In this document: piece by piece, positions 9,547 through 16,463 of the stretch
How the letters are laid out: each line of letters opens with the position of its first letter
Numbering within the stretch: position 1 is the stretch's first letter
From: Chloroflexota bacterium
Lineage (GTDB): Bacteria > Chloroflexota > Chloroflexia > Thermomicrobiales > JADLAZ01
NCBI GenBank assembly: GCA_020849725.1
Contig: JADLAZ010000268.1
Location: 1 to 20,366 of the forward strand
Reading direction: 5' to 3'
Length of the DNA: 20,366 bases
Made by a program: the position numbers and the translations under genes
The notes under the pieces: generated by a model
The model's database searches: none
The model's input: the letters and a program-made list of their open reading frames with translations, nothing else
What the model was told of the DNA's origin: nothing

Positions 9547-10947
9547 TCATGGCTCGGCGTGCAGGGCGACGGCAACAGCGCCAAGGTCGGGCGCGCCCTG
9601 GTAGATGACGGTCACGCGGCGGCCGTCGCGCGCCAACGCCCACAGGTCCGGCAGCGACCGGCGCACGCGCTTGCCAATCGTGAACAGATACCCGCGGCCG
9701 GCCGCGTCGACCAACCGGATACGATCTTCCTGCACGACGGTGATCACGCCGCTGACCTGAACCGACACGGTCGTCGTGGTGACAAGACGACGCGCGCGCC
9801 AGGCCACGCGCGGGTCGGGAAGCCAGGTGGCCGGCGACCGCCGCCAAATGGGGCGAGGCGCCGGGGTGGCGCTGGTCGGGACGGGGAGCGCCGGTGGGCC
9901 GGCGGCAGGCTCGCGCGTCAGGGCGAAGTAGGCGGCCGGGTCGTCGGCCGACAGCTTGCCGGCCTCGAGCATGAGCCAGCGCAGCAGCAGCCCGCCAGTG
10001 AGCACGAGTGCGCTGGCCATCAGGCTGACCGGACGCGGCAGCGGTCGGCGCCCGAAGGCCGGCGCCTGAAGCAGCAGCGGCAGCAGCAGACCGGCGCCCT
10101 GGACACCCAGCCGATAGGGTCGTGCCAGCCGGCCCGCCGTCAGCGGGCGAGCCAGGTCGCCCAGCGCCGCCTCGCTGGCCGCCAGCAGCCCGATCTCGGC
10201 GACCAGCGCCAGTACATCGGCGCGGTGCAGCCGGGCCAGCGGGGCCTGCGCCGGCCGGCGGCCCAGCTCCAGCACCAGCGCGATCGCCGCCAGCGCCGTT
10301 GAGACAGCCGAGCTGAGGAAGAGCGGCCCGAGCCAGAGCCGGTTGCGCGCCCAGAACGGCACATTCGTGAAGGCGAGCAGCACGCCGGTGTACGAGCCGA
10401 CGAAGCAGGCGACCAGGCTGCCGGTCAGGCCGAGTGGGCGCTGCGGCAGCGCCGCCAGCAGCCGCGCCGGCCGGCTGGCGCCCAGCCAGCCATCGGCGGC
10501 GGCCTGCCCGGCGGCGGCTAGCCCCACGGCCGCACCGAAGAGCGTGATCGCCCACGACCCCATCGACATCGGCGAGCGCGGCTTGAGCAGCCGCAGCATG
10601 TGATGGAAGCGCTCCGGCCGGCCCAGGTCGCGGATCAGCAGCGGTGGCGTAACGAGCATGCCGGCCAGCGCCAGGTAGCGGCCGGCGCGGCTGATGGCGC
10701 GGTCTTCCGGCTGACCCAGCCAGTCGGCGATGGTCGCCACGACGAAGGCGGCACTGGCGATGCCGCCGGCGTAGAAGTAGCCGACGACCTCCCAGCGCCA
10801 GTGGGGGCGCTTCAGCGGCGGGTACGCGTAGTAGCTGGGCGGCGAGGGCACACCCGGCGGCCGCCGCTGGTTGAGCGGCGCACCGCCGAAGACCAGCTTC
10901 GCCCAGGCCGCGCCATCCCGGTTGCCCCGTCCGCGCCGCTCCTGCAT
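9547..10947 (-). CDS. NrfD/PsrC-type polytopic membrane protein with soluble C-terminal domain
   Basis: A 466-residue membrane protein of the NrfD/PsrC family, the quinone-interacting subunit of several iron-sulfur/molybdopterin oxidoreductases. WEVVGYFYAGGIASAAF begins near residue 52 with the usual Glu at 53. The family signature RDLGRPERFHHMLRLLKPRS is at 106-125, then PMSMGSW, and about eight further hydrophobic segments follow. Residues from about 389 to the end form a non-membrane domain rich in beta-prone stretches (VSVQVSGVITVV, DRIRLVDAAGRGYLFTIG, RRVTVIYQG), perhaps OB- or SH3-like; NrfD proteins normally lack it. No NrfC-type ferredoxin or catalytic subunit is adjacent. The ATG at 10947 follows GGGAGGGG by 2 bases. 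The longer GTG start at 10977 would overlap a likely -10 box, so it is rejected. Confidence 0.84.
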   Translation of the reverse strand: MQERRGRGNRDGAAWAKLVFGGAPLNQRRPPGVPSPPSYYAYPPLKRPHWRWEVVGYFYAGGIASAAFVVATIADWLGQPEDRAISRAGRYLALAGMLVTPPLLIRDLGRPERFHHMLRLLKPRSPMSMGSWAITLFGAAVGLAAAGQAAADGWLGASRPARLLAALPQRPLGLTGSLVACFVGSYTGVLLAFTNVPFWARNRLWLGPLFLSSAVSTALAAIALVLELGRRPAQAPLARLHRADVLALVAEIGLLAASEAALGDLARPLTAGRLARPYRLGVQGAGLLLPLLLQAPAFGRRPLPRPVSLMASALVLTGGLLLRWLMLEAGKLSADDPAAYFALTREPAAGPPALPVPTSATPAPRPIWRRSPATWLPDPRVAWRARRLVTTTTVSVQVSGVITVVQEDRIRLVDAAGRGYLFTIGKRVRRSLPDLWALARDGRRVTVIYQGAPDLGAVAVALHAEP

Positions 10948-10978
10948 CGCCCCTCCCGCCATTGCCAGCCACGCCACA

Positions 10979-10984
10979 AGTATA
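10979..10984 (-). promoter_or_regulatory. Candidate -10 box (TATACT) for NrfD-like gene
   Basis: Minus-strand TATACT with poor -35. It predicts a transcript start near 10972, giving a short leader before the chosen ATG at 10947. It makes the upstream GTG at 10977 an unlikely start. Confidence 0.4.
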
Positions 10985-11030
10985 GACGCCCCGCGGGACG
11001 CCGTGACCTGGCCGCCAGACCGGGTGCGCG

Positions 11031-11750
11031 TCAGAGATCGAGGGTCGCTTCCCAGAGCGGCACGTCGACCGGGAAGATGGCGTTGACCTGGAGCCAGTGG
11101 ACCGCCGGCTGATCCAGGTCGGTGGCATACGGCCGGGAGAGGCCAACGCCGAGAATGACGTCGCCGCCGCGCCGGAGCCAGCGGCCGAGATCGGCCACGA
11201 TGCGCTCGTCAGGCATCTGCTGCTCCACGTCGTAGAGGCGCAGGTCGGTGACGGCGGCATCGGCGTCGAGGTCACCGTCGGAGAAGCGCAGCCGCACCTG
11301 GGGCAGCCGGTCTGGACGCCGCTTCAGGTAAAGCGTGCGTGGACCACCGATGAGCAGGCAGCCGAGCGAGGCGATGCCCTGGCCAACCGCGACCGTGCCG
11401 GCGCCGTGGGGCGTGACGGTCAACGCCGGCCCAAAGATCATCGTCAGCCGGAGCCGGGACGCGGCCGACACGTGCTCCCAGAACTCGGCGGCGGCCATCT
11501 GGCGCAGCCGGCGCAGCCGATGCGGGTCCACCCGACAGTCCTCGACTGTCGGCGGGCGCCCGTGGGGGTGGGCACGGCCGAGATCGACCACGCCGCCGAG
11601 TGCGAACGGCCCGCCGTACCGGGCCAGATGCCGCACGGTCAGGCGCCCGGGTGGGTCGGGGCGCACATGGTCGCCAGTGTCGAGGTCGAGGCCAGCCACG
11701 CAGATGTAACCGTGCTGCATCCGCGTGAGATGGTTCACTACGATCTGCAT
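11031..11750 (-). CDS. Probable dual OB-domain protein in DUF488 operon
   Basis: A 239-residue soluble protein of uncertain family. The opening VVNHLTRMQHGYICVAGLDLDTGDHVRPDPPGR resembles, from memory, the start of dual OB-fold (DuOB) proteins, where a conserved Cys-hAla-Gly is followed by a wVRP motif. A second beta-rich segment runs from about residue 140, including RLRFSDGDLDADAAVTDLRLYDVE and VILGVGLSRPYA. OB folds suggest nucleic-acid or ligand binding, but no catalytic motif is visible. It is the last gene of a tight minus-strand operon, 25 bp after the shorter DUF488 gene, so a shared process is likely. ATG 11750 has AGCAGGA upstream. Family assignment is moderate; function unknown. 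Confidence 0.5.
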   Translation of the reverse strand: MQIVVNHLTRMQHGYICVAGLDLDTGDHVRPDPPGRLTVRHLARYGGPFALGGVVDLGRAHPHGRPPTVEDCRVDPHRLRRLRQMAAAEFWEHVSAASRLRLTMIFGPALTVTPHGAGTVAVGQGIASLGCLLIGGPRTLYLKRRPDRLPQVRLRFSDGDLDADAAVTDLRLYDVEQQMPDERIVADLGRWLRRGGDVILGVGLSRPYATDLDQPAVHWLQVNAIFPVDVPLWEATLDL

Positions 11751-11775
11751 CGAACGGTCCTGCTGGCCGGTCTAC

Positions 11776-12222
11776 CTAGAGGTGGACGATGCGCACGTCG
11801 CCCCAGGCGCGCTGGAGGTACTCGGCGACCAGGCGGCGATGGCAGTGCTCTGGCGTCGCCTCGCTGCACAGCAGGCAACCGCCGTCGATGGTCGCGCGCG
11901 CCACCGTCGCTTCAATCCGGCGCTCGCGCATCAGATGCAGGAAGTCGCGCTCGTAGGCGGCCCAGTCGCCCCTGTGCTTCTTGAGCGCGTCGAGCATCGC
12001 CTGTGTCGGCGCCAGCTCAGGCAGGTGAACGTACTCGATGCCAGCGATGGCGCGCAGGAAATAGGCCAGGTCGTCGCGCTTGCTGAAGCCGGCCAGTTGC
12101 GAGACGTTGTTCAGCCGCACGTCAACGACGCGGCGCACGCGGGCATCGATCAGCCGGGTGAAGAACTGCTCGGCGCTTGACTGGGTGAAACCGATAGTGA
12201 ACACGGTCGCCGGCTGGCTCAC
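11776..12222 (-). CDS. DUF488 family protein (short paralogue)
   Basis: A 148-residue DUF488 protein: TIGFTQSSAEQFF near the N-terminus, VVDVRLNNVSQLAGF at about 32-46 and the C-terminal CLLCSEATPEHCHRRLVAEYL, whose Cys-x-Glu...Cys-His-Arg is the family hallmark. DUF488 is widespread but biochemically undefined; the conserved Cys/Glu/His/Arg set looks like an active site. Translation starts at GTG 12222, overlapping the upstream stop in a GTGA junction, with GGAGGAC upstream, so the two DUF488 genes are translationally coupled. It is shorter than, and clearly diverged from, its neighbour, so this is an old pair and not a recent tandem duplication. Confidence 0.86.
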   Translation of the reverse strand: MSQPATVFTIGFTQSSAEQFFTRLIDARVRRVVDVRLNNVSQLAGFSKRDDLAYFLRAIAGIEYVHLPELAPTQAMLDALKKHRGDWAAYERDFLHLMRERRIEATVARATIDGGCLLCSEATPEHCHRRLVAEYLQRAWGDVRIVHL

Positions 12223-12857
12223 GATGGGTCGTCCTCCAGCGGGTCGCGGACGCCGCCGGCCGGTGGCTGACGATGGGCGATGCGCGCCGCCTGCCGATCG
12301 TAGGCGCGCTCGATGATAGCAGCCTCATCATCAAAAAGCGTGGGCTGAAGCGAGAGGCCGAGCCGGACGCACAGGCGCACTTCAGCGTCCGCGTTCGTTT
12401 CGAGTACGCCATCAGCCAGAATATGCGCCAGGTTGATACCGGTGCCCCGCAATTCCCGGCAGATGAGGATCATGCGGTGACAGTCCAGCGGATCCTTCTC
12501 GGTGCACATCAGCGCCAGGCGAGACTGGGCCATCTCCTGGATGACGTGGCCCAACCCAGCCTGGTACTGTGGCCGCTTGGCCAAGCGCGCGTAGCTCACG
12601 CGGCCATCTACGTAGCTGGCTGAATCGTCGGGGCGGGCGCCCAACTCCCGGCCGAGATAGACATAGTCGATACCGGCGGCCGTGAGTGCGGTCCGCAGAG
12701 GGGCCGGGTTGAAGTGCGGCACGTAGCGGCTGTAGGGCATTGAGCGGACATCGGCAATCGCCTCGATGCCGTGCTGGGCCAGCAGCTCACGGAAGATGTC
12801 GAAGGCGTGGTTGGAGTGGCCGATCGTGAACAGGGTCGGCTGGTCGCCGTCGCTCAT
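12219..12857 (-). CDS. DUF488 family protein (long paralogue)
   Basis: A 212-residue DUF488 protein: TLFTIGHSNHAFDIF at about 8-22, AIADVRSMPYSRYVPHFN at about 33-50, VYLGRELGARP near 66-76 and LALMCTEKDPLDCHRMILI near 113-131, with the Cys-x-Glu...Cys-His-Arg hallmark. A 70-residue C-terminal extension goes beyond the short paralogue. It is the first gene of the three-gene operon (DUF488, DUF488, dual-OB), with GTGAGG upstream of the ATG at 12857. The reaction is unknown. The intact paired motifs in both paralogues suggest each is active, perhaps as a heteromeric unit. It is divergent from the CorC gene across 148 bp. Confidence 0.88.
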   Translation of the reverse strand: MSDGDQPTLFTIGHSNHAFDIFRELLAQHGIEAIADVRSMPYSRYVPHFNPAPLRTALTAAGIDYVYLGRELGARPDDSASYVDGRVSYARLAKRPQYQAGLGHVIQEMAQSRLALMCTEKDPLDCHRMILICRELRGTGINLAHILADGVLETNADAEVRLCVRLGLSLQPTLFDDEAAIIERAYDRQAARIAHRQPPAGGVRDPLEDDPS

Positions 12858-12944
12858 GGCTACCTCACGCGGGAATGGATGCGTAATCGCTCTGATCCGG
12901 TCCGGAGAGAGTCACCGTACCGGAGAGGGGCCGCTGGGCTACCG

Positions 12945-12950
12945 TATACT
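12945..12950 (+). promoter_or_regulatory. Candidate -10 box (TATACT) for corC-thiL
   Basis: TATACT 55 bp before the CorC start codon, in the divergent gap with the DUF488 operon; no good -35. Confidence 0.35.
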
Positions 12951-13005
12951 GCTGCCAGCGGTGCTGGCCCACCGCCTCGGACCGCGCCGGTGAGGAGACG
13001 TCCAG

Positions 13006-14337
13006 GTGACGGGTAGCATCCTGACCGATCTGATCCTCATCCTGGTGCTAGTTATCGTCAATGCCTTCTTCGCTGCGGCCGAGATTGCGCTCGTCTCGGC
13101 TCGCCGCGTCCGTCTCCGCCAGTTGGCCGACGACGGCCACCGCGCCGCGCGCGTCGTGCTGCGGCTGGTCGAGACCCCGGCCCGCTTCCTGTCGACCATC
13201 CAGATCGGCATCACACTGGCTGGTTTCTTCGCTTCGGCCGTCGGCGCGCTGTCGCTGGTGGCGGCCCTCACCAGCGTCCTCAGCAGCCTGGCGTTCCTGC
13301 CGCCAGCGTGGGCGGGTGGGTTGGCCGTCGTGATCGTCACGATCGCGATCTCGTTCATCAGCCTGATCTTTGGTGAACTGGTGCCGAAGACGCTGGCGGT
13401 CCAGGCGGCGGACACGGTCGCGCTGCGCGTCGCGCAACCGGTCCTCTGGCTGTCGCGGTTGGCCGCGCCGATCGTCAGCTTGCTGACGGGAACGACGAAT
13501 CTGATCTTGCGCCTGGTCGGCAGCCAGCGCCGGGCGCAGTTCCCCAGCGTCAGCGAGGACGAGTTGCTGGCGATGGTTGAGACGGGCAAGGATGAGGGCG
13601 TGATCGAAGAGTCGGCCGCCTCGATGACCGAGGGCGTCTTCGGCCTGAGCGACCGCCGGGCGCGCGAGTTGATGGTGCCGCGCGTCGACCTGGCGGCACT
13701 GCCGGCCGACGGCACGATTGCTGACGCCCGCCAGTTATTCCTCAGCCGCGGCCACTCGCGCATGCCCGTCTACGACGGCGACCTCGATCACGTCGTCGGC
13801 GTGCTGCACATGAAGGACCTGCTGAGCGTGATCGGCAGCGACTTCGACGGCCGCCCGATCGCGCCGCTGGTGCGCCCGCCGCTCTACGTGCCCGAGGGGC
13901 AGACAGCCGACACGCTGCTGCGCCAACTGCAGCGCGAGCGCCGCCACCTGGCTATCGTCATCGACGAGCACGGCGGCACGGCCGGCATCATCACGCTGGA
14001 GGACCTGCTGGAGGAGATTGTCGGCGAGATTGCCGACGAGTACGACCCTGATGCCCACGAGCCGCTGACGCACGTCGCTAGCGACGAGGTCGTCGTCACC
14101 GGTGGGCTGCCGGTGGCCGACCTGAACGATGCGCTCGATCTGCGGCTGAGCGAGCCGGGCATCGATACGGTCGGCGGCCTGGTGACCGCTCGTCTCAGTC
14201 GCTTCGCGCGCGTGGGCGACACCGTCGACCTGGGCGAGGCCAGCGCCGAGGTGCTGGCGATCGACCGCAACCGCATCCGCCGGGTGCGGGTGACGCGCAC
14301 CGCGCCACGCGCCACCTGGGAAGCGGAGCCGCTCTAG
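13006..14337 (+). CDS. CNNM/CBS-pair/CorC-HlyC domain membrane protein (hemolysin C family)
   Basis: A 443-residue protein with the classic three-part layout. A CNNM (DUF21) membrane domain covers about 1-190, with hydrophobic segments starting ILTDLILILVLVIVNAFFAA and the motif AAAEIALVSARRVRLRQL, plus FGELVPKTLAVQAAD near 123-137. A tandem CBS pair lies at about 210-345 (LMVPRVDLAAL, HSRMPVYDGDLDHVVGVLHMKDL, IVIDEHGGTAGIITLEDLLEEIVGEI). A C-terminal CorC_HlyC domain follows (VVVTGGLPVADLNDAL to the end). Relatives bind adenine nucleotides and are linked to Mg2+/Co2+ export or resistance; the hemolysin name is historical. The start is GTG 13006 with GGTGAGGAG 9 bases upstream. thiL begins 2 bp after its stop, so the two are co-transcribed; no functional link is known. 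Confidence 0.92.
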   Translation: MTGSILTDLILILVLVIVNAFFAAAEIALVSARRVRLRQLADDGHRAARVVLRLVETPARFLSTIQIGITLAGFFASAVGALSLVAALTSVLSSLAFLPPAWAGGLAVVIVTIAISFISLIFGELVPKTLAVQAADTVALRVAQPVLWLSRLAAPIVSLLTGTTNLILRLVGSQRRAQFPSVSEDELLAMVETGKDEGVIEESAASMTEGVFGLSDRRARELMVPRVDLAALPADGTIADARQLFLSRGHSRMPVYDGDLDHVVGVLHMKDLLSVIGSDFDGRPIAPLVRPPLYVPEGQTADTLLRQLQRERRHLAIVIDEHGGTAGIITLEDLLEEIVGEIADEYDPDAHEPLTHVASDEVVVTGGLPVADLNDALDLRLSEPGIDTVGGLVTARLSRFARVGDTVDLGEASAEVLAIDRNRIRRVRVTRTAPRATWEAEPL

Positions 14338-14339
14338 GC

Positions 14340-15380
14340 ATGGACGAGAAGATCGAGGCGATCGGTGAGTTCGGGCTGATCGAGCGCATCACGGCATTGT
14401 TGGCGGTTGAGGCGCCGGCCGGCTCGGCGGTGTCGATGGGCATCGGCGATGACGCCGCCATCTGGACACCTCGCGCGGGTGCAGCCGTCGTCGTGACGAC
14501 CGACGCGCTGATCGAGGGTATCCACTTCCGGCTGGACCTGATGTCCTGGGCCGATGTCGGTCATCGGGCGCTGGCGGCCAACCTGAGCGACCTGGCGTCG
14601 ATGGCTGCCCGACCGGGCGTGGCGGTGGTGACGCTGGGGCTGCGGCCGGGGCTGCTGATCGACGAGGTGCTGGACCTCTACCGCGGACTAGCGCGGCTGG
14701 CGGCCCGGCACGACTGCTCGATCGTCGGCGGTGATATTGTCGCCGCGCCCACTGCCATCGCACTCAGCGTGACCGCCCTCGGTGAGCAGGAGGTGGACGC
14801 GCACGGCGCGGGCATCAGCTTCCGGCGCGACGCTGCCCAACCCGGCGATCTGCTGGCCGTCACCGGGCCGCTGGGGCTGTCGGCCGCCGGTCTGCGGCTG
14901 CTGCTGGCCGACCCGGTCGCGGCCGACGCCGACCCGGCGGTTGCGCCACTGCTGGCCGCCTATCGCCGGCCCGAGCCACGGCTGGCGGCGGCGGCGGCGC
15001 TGCTGGCGGCTGGTGTGCGTGCCGGCATGGACCTGTCCGACGGCCTGGCCGGCGACCTGCCGAAGCTGTGCGCCCGCAGCGGTGTCAGCGCGGTGGTCGA
15101 CCAGGCGGCGCTGCCGGCGCCGGATCTGGTGCGCGCCCGCTTCCCGGCCGCCTGGCTCGACCTGGCGCTGCGCGGCGGCGAGGACTTTGAGTTGCTGGTG
15201 GCGCTGCCGCCCACCCGGCTGGCGGTGGCGCAGCAGGCGCTGGTCGCCGCCAGCTGTCCACCACTGATCGTCATCGGCACGGTCGAGCCGCCCGGCCCGA
15301 CGCCGCTCTGGCTGCGGACGCCCGACGGCCGCCGCGTGCCGCTCGCGCCGGGTGCGTTCGATCACTTCCACGCCGGCTGA
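14340..15380 (+). CDS. thiL: Thiamine-monophosphate kinase
   Basis: A 346-residue ThiL, which phosphorylates thiamine monophosphate to thiamine diphosphate with ATP and Mg2+. It belongs to the PurM/ThiL/SelD fold family. Seen: GEFGLIERI near the N-terminus, MGIGDDAAIW at 33-42 with metal-binding Asp37/Asp38, TTDALIEGIHFR at 53-64, NLSDLASMAARP at 81-92, IVGGDIVAAP near 132-141, AVTGPLGLSAAGL, GMDLSDGLAGDL and LRGGEDFELLVAL in the C-terminal half. All family signatures are present and length is normal. The ATG directly follows the CorC stop (TAG-GC-ATG) with GCGGAG 11 bases upstream. No other thiamine gene is adjacent. Confidence 0.96.
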   Translation: MDEKIEAIGEFGLIERITALLAVEAPAGSAVSMGIGDDAAIWTPRAGAAVVVTTDALIEGIHFRLDLMSWADVGHRALAANLSDLASMAARPGVAVVTLGLRPGLLIDEVLDLYRGLARLAARHDCSIVGGDIVAAPTAIALSVTALGEQEVDAHGAGISFRRDAAQPGDLLAVTGPLGLSAAGLRLLLADPVAADADPAVAPLLAAYRRPEPRLAAAAALLAAGVRAGMDLSDGLAGDLPKLCARSGVSAVVDQAALPAPDLVRARFPAAWLDLALRGGEDFELLVALPPTRLAVAQQALVAASCPPLIVIGTVEPPGPTPLWLRTPDGRRVPLAPGAFDHFHAG

Positions 15381-15393
15381 CGCCGCCAGGTCA

Positions 15394-15422
15394 TTGACTG
15401 GCGGTCAAGATTGACGTAGATT
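15394..15422 (+). promoter_or_regulatory. Candidate promoter and palindrome of MerB-like gene
   Basis: -35 TTGACT (15394-15399), 17-bp spacer, -10 TAGATT (15417-15422), predicting a start near 15429 and a leader of about 58 nt. The -35 lies in an inverted repeat TTGAC-tggcg-GTCAA (15394-15408), and ATTGAC recurs at 15410-15415, so a regulator may bind here. A second palindrome, ATGATCAT, sits at 15427-15434 over the predicted start. Confidence 0.5.
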
Positions 15423-15486
15423 CACTATGATCATTCAATAGTCGTGTCAGCGCGTGCGCGCTAGTCAGGCGCGGAAGGGACGAGTC

Positions 15487-16176
15487 ATGACCAGTCAGTC
15501 TTCCGACACCGCCGAGTGGGACGCCACGGTGCGCCTGCACGTCTTCCAGACCGCCGCGGCGACGGCGCACGTGCCTCGGCCGGCCGAGATCGCGACTGCG
15601 CTCGGCCGGCCTCAGCCGGAGGTCGAGGAGGCGCTGCGCCGCCTGGCCGCCGGGCGGGCGCTGATCCTGGCCCCCGGCACGATGAACGTCTGGGCAGCCT
15701 CACCCTTCTGCGCCGCCCCATCGTCGTTCCGGGTCCAGGCGCGCGGCCAGACCTATTGGGGCATCTGCATCTGGGATGCGCTCGCCATTCCCGGCACGCT
15801 GGCGGCCGACGCGACGATCACTGCCCGCTGTGGCGACTGCGACGACGAGCTGGTCCTGGAGATCAAGGACGGCGCGCTGGTCCGCAGCGAGGGCATCGTC
15901 CACTTCGGCGTGCCGGCGGCCCGGTGGTGGGAGAACATCGGCTACACCTGATCGACGATGCTCCTCTTCCGGTCGGAAGAGCACATCGACCGCTGGTGCG
16001 CCTTCCGCGACCTGCCGCGTGGCGGGACGATGACGGTGCAGCAGTGCTGGGACCTCGGCCGCATCTGGTACGGCGACCGGCTCCGGCCGGACTGGCGCCG
16101 CCGGACGCTGGACGAGGCCGAGGCAGTGTTTGCCGGCATCGGCCTAACCGCCCCGTTCTGGAGCCTGCGCGGCTGA
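15487..16176 (+). CDS. MerB-like (alkylmercury lyase family) protein, probable selenoprotein with Sec155
   Basis: One 229-residue frame if the in-frame TGA at 15949-15951 is decoded as selenocysteine. It has a winged-helix-like N-terminus (about 18-70: RPAEIATALGRPQPEVEEAL, then RRLAAGRALIL), as in MerB. A MerB core follows: WGICIWDALAIP at 91-102, TARCGDCDDEL at 112-122, WWENIGYT-U-STMLLFRSEEH at 147-166. Aligned by eye to plasmid MerB, Cys94 matches catalytic Cys96, Asp97 matches Asp99 and residue 155 matches essential Cys159. In MerB these residues protonolyse the C-Hg bond. The C-terminal half (DRWCAFRDLPRG, WYGDRLRPDWRRRT, FWSL) keeps family resemblance after the TGA, so nothing has decayed. 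GGAAGGGA precedes ATG 15487. Many family members outside mer operons have unknown substrates, and no mer gene is nearby, so organomercury cleavage is inference. The alternative is a fresh nonsense mutation or sequencing error. Confidence 0.82.
15949..15951 (+). other. In-frame TGA, candidate selenocysteine codon
   Basis: The TGA follows GGC TAC ACC and precedes TCG ACG ATG in one unbroken frame. It sits where MerB-family proteins carry the second catalytic Cys. TGA is used as an ordinary stop elsewhere in the window (hemA, thiL), so a genome-wide code change is unlikely and local recoding is needed. Confidence 0.78.
15956..15988 (+). promoter_or_regulatory. Candidate bacterial SECIS hairpin
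   Basis: The hairpin starts 4 nt after the TGA. The lower stem is CGATG/CATCG (15956-15960 with 15984-15988), with an internal loop CTC/CA. The upper stem is a perfect 7 bp, CTCTTCC/GGAAGAG (15964-15970 with 15975-15981), and the apical tetraloop is GGTC (15971-15974). The loop G begins 20 nt after the TGA; in the E. coli fdhF SECIS the GGUC element begins about 19 nt after. The glutamate codon GAA (15976-15978), where GAG is otherwise favoured, supplies the A that pairs in the stem. Confidence 0.75.
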
Positions 16177-16194
16177 CAGCAGCCGGGGGAAGCC

Positions 16195-16223
16195 TGGATG
16201 CCGGCGCAGGCCGGCATGGCGGG
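16195..16223 (+). repeat. Dispersed palindromic repeat, copy A
   Basis: Intergenic hairpin ATGCCGGC-gcag-GCCGGCAT (16198-16217) within TGGATGCCGGC...GGCATGGCGGG. A near-identical element on the opposite strand lies at 18857-18886. It resembles REP-like intergenic palindromes of the GGAT...CCGG...ATGACGG type seen in many genomes. Confidence 0.65.
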
Positions 16224-16266
16224 CACAGCCGGCGGTCGTCGTGAATGCGCAGGCGTGATCCAGGGT

Positions 16267-16294
16267 CGCTGGCTGAGCGGAGCCGAAGCCAGCG
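16267..16294. repeat. Intergenic inverted repeat (GCTGAGCGGAGCCGAAG type)
   Basis: An 8-bp stem CGCTGGCT/AGCCAGCG encloses GAGCGGAGCCGA. The inner sequence resembles a common short interspersed motif (GCTGAGC..AGCCGAAG) found between genes in many bacteria. It lies in the 287-bp gap before rarA, which holds no gene. Confidence 0.45.
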
Positions 16295-16463
16295 GACCGC
16301 GCCACCAGCCGCCACGGTCATGATGCACTGTCTGGGAGGGTGTGCCTTGGGCGCATCTGGTCCGTGGCGCCACGGCGTCCGGGTCCGCGCCCGCGTCTCC
16401 GGTCGCGCCCGTACGTCATACTATCCAGGAGACTCCTCACCCGGTCCACGAAAGGCCACCGCG

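Noticed and set aside
9506..11275. Minus-strand ORF of 589 codons
   Set aside because: Out-of-frame shadow of the NrfD-like gene, rich in Arg/Ala/Gly, with no motifs.
15487..15951. MerB-like gene as a pseudogene or two separate genes (15487-15951 and 15958-16176)
   Set aside because: The frame continues without any other lesion, family similarity spans the TGA, the ATG at 15958 has no Shine-Dalgarno, and a SECIS-like hairpin follows the TGA. Not fully excluded without the genome's sel genes.
16245..16463. Upstream 73-codon extension of rarA
   Set aside because: Crosses an inverted repeat and lacks family similarity; ATG 16464 has a suitable ribosome-binding site.
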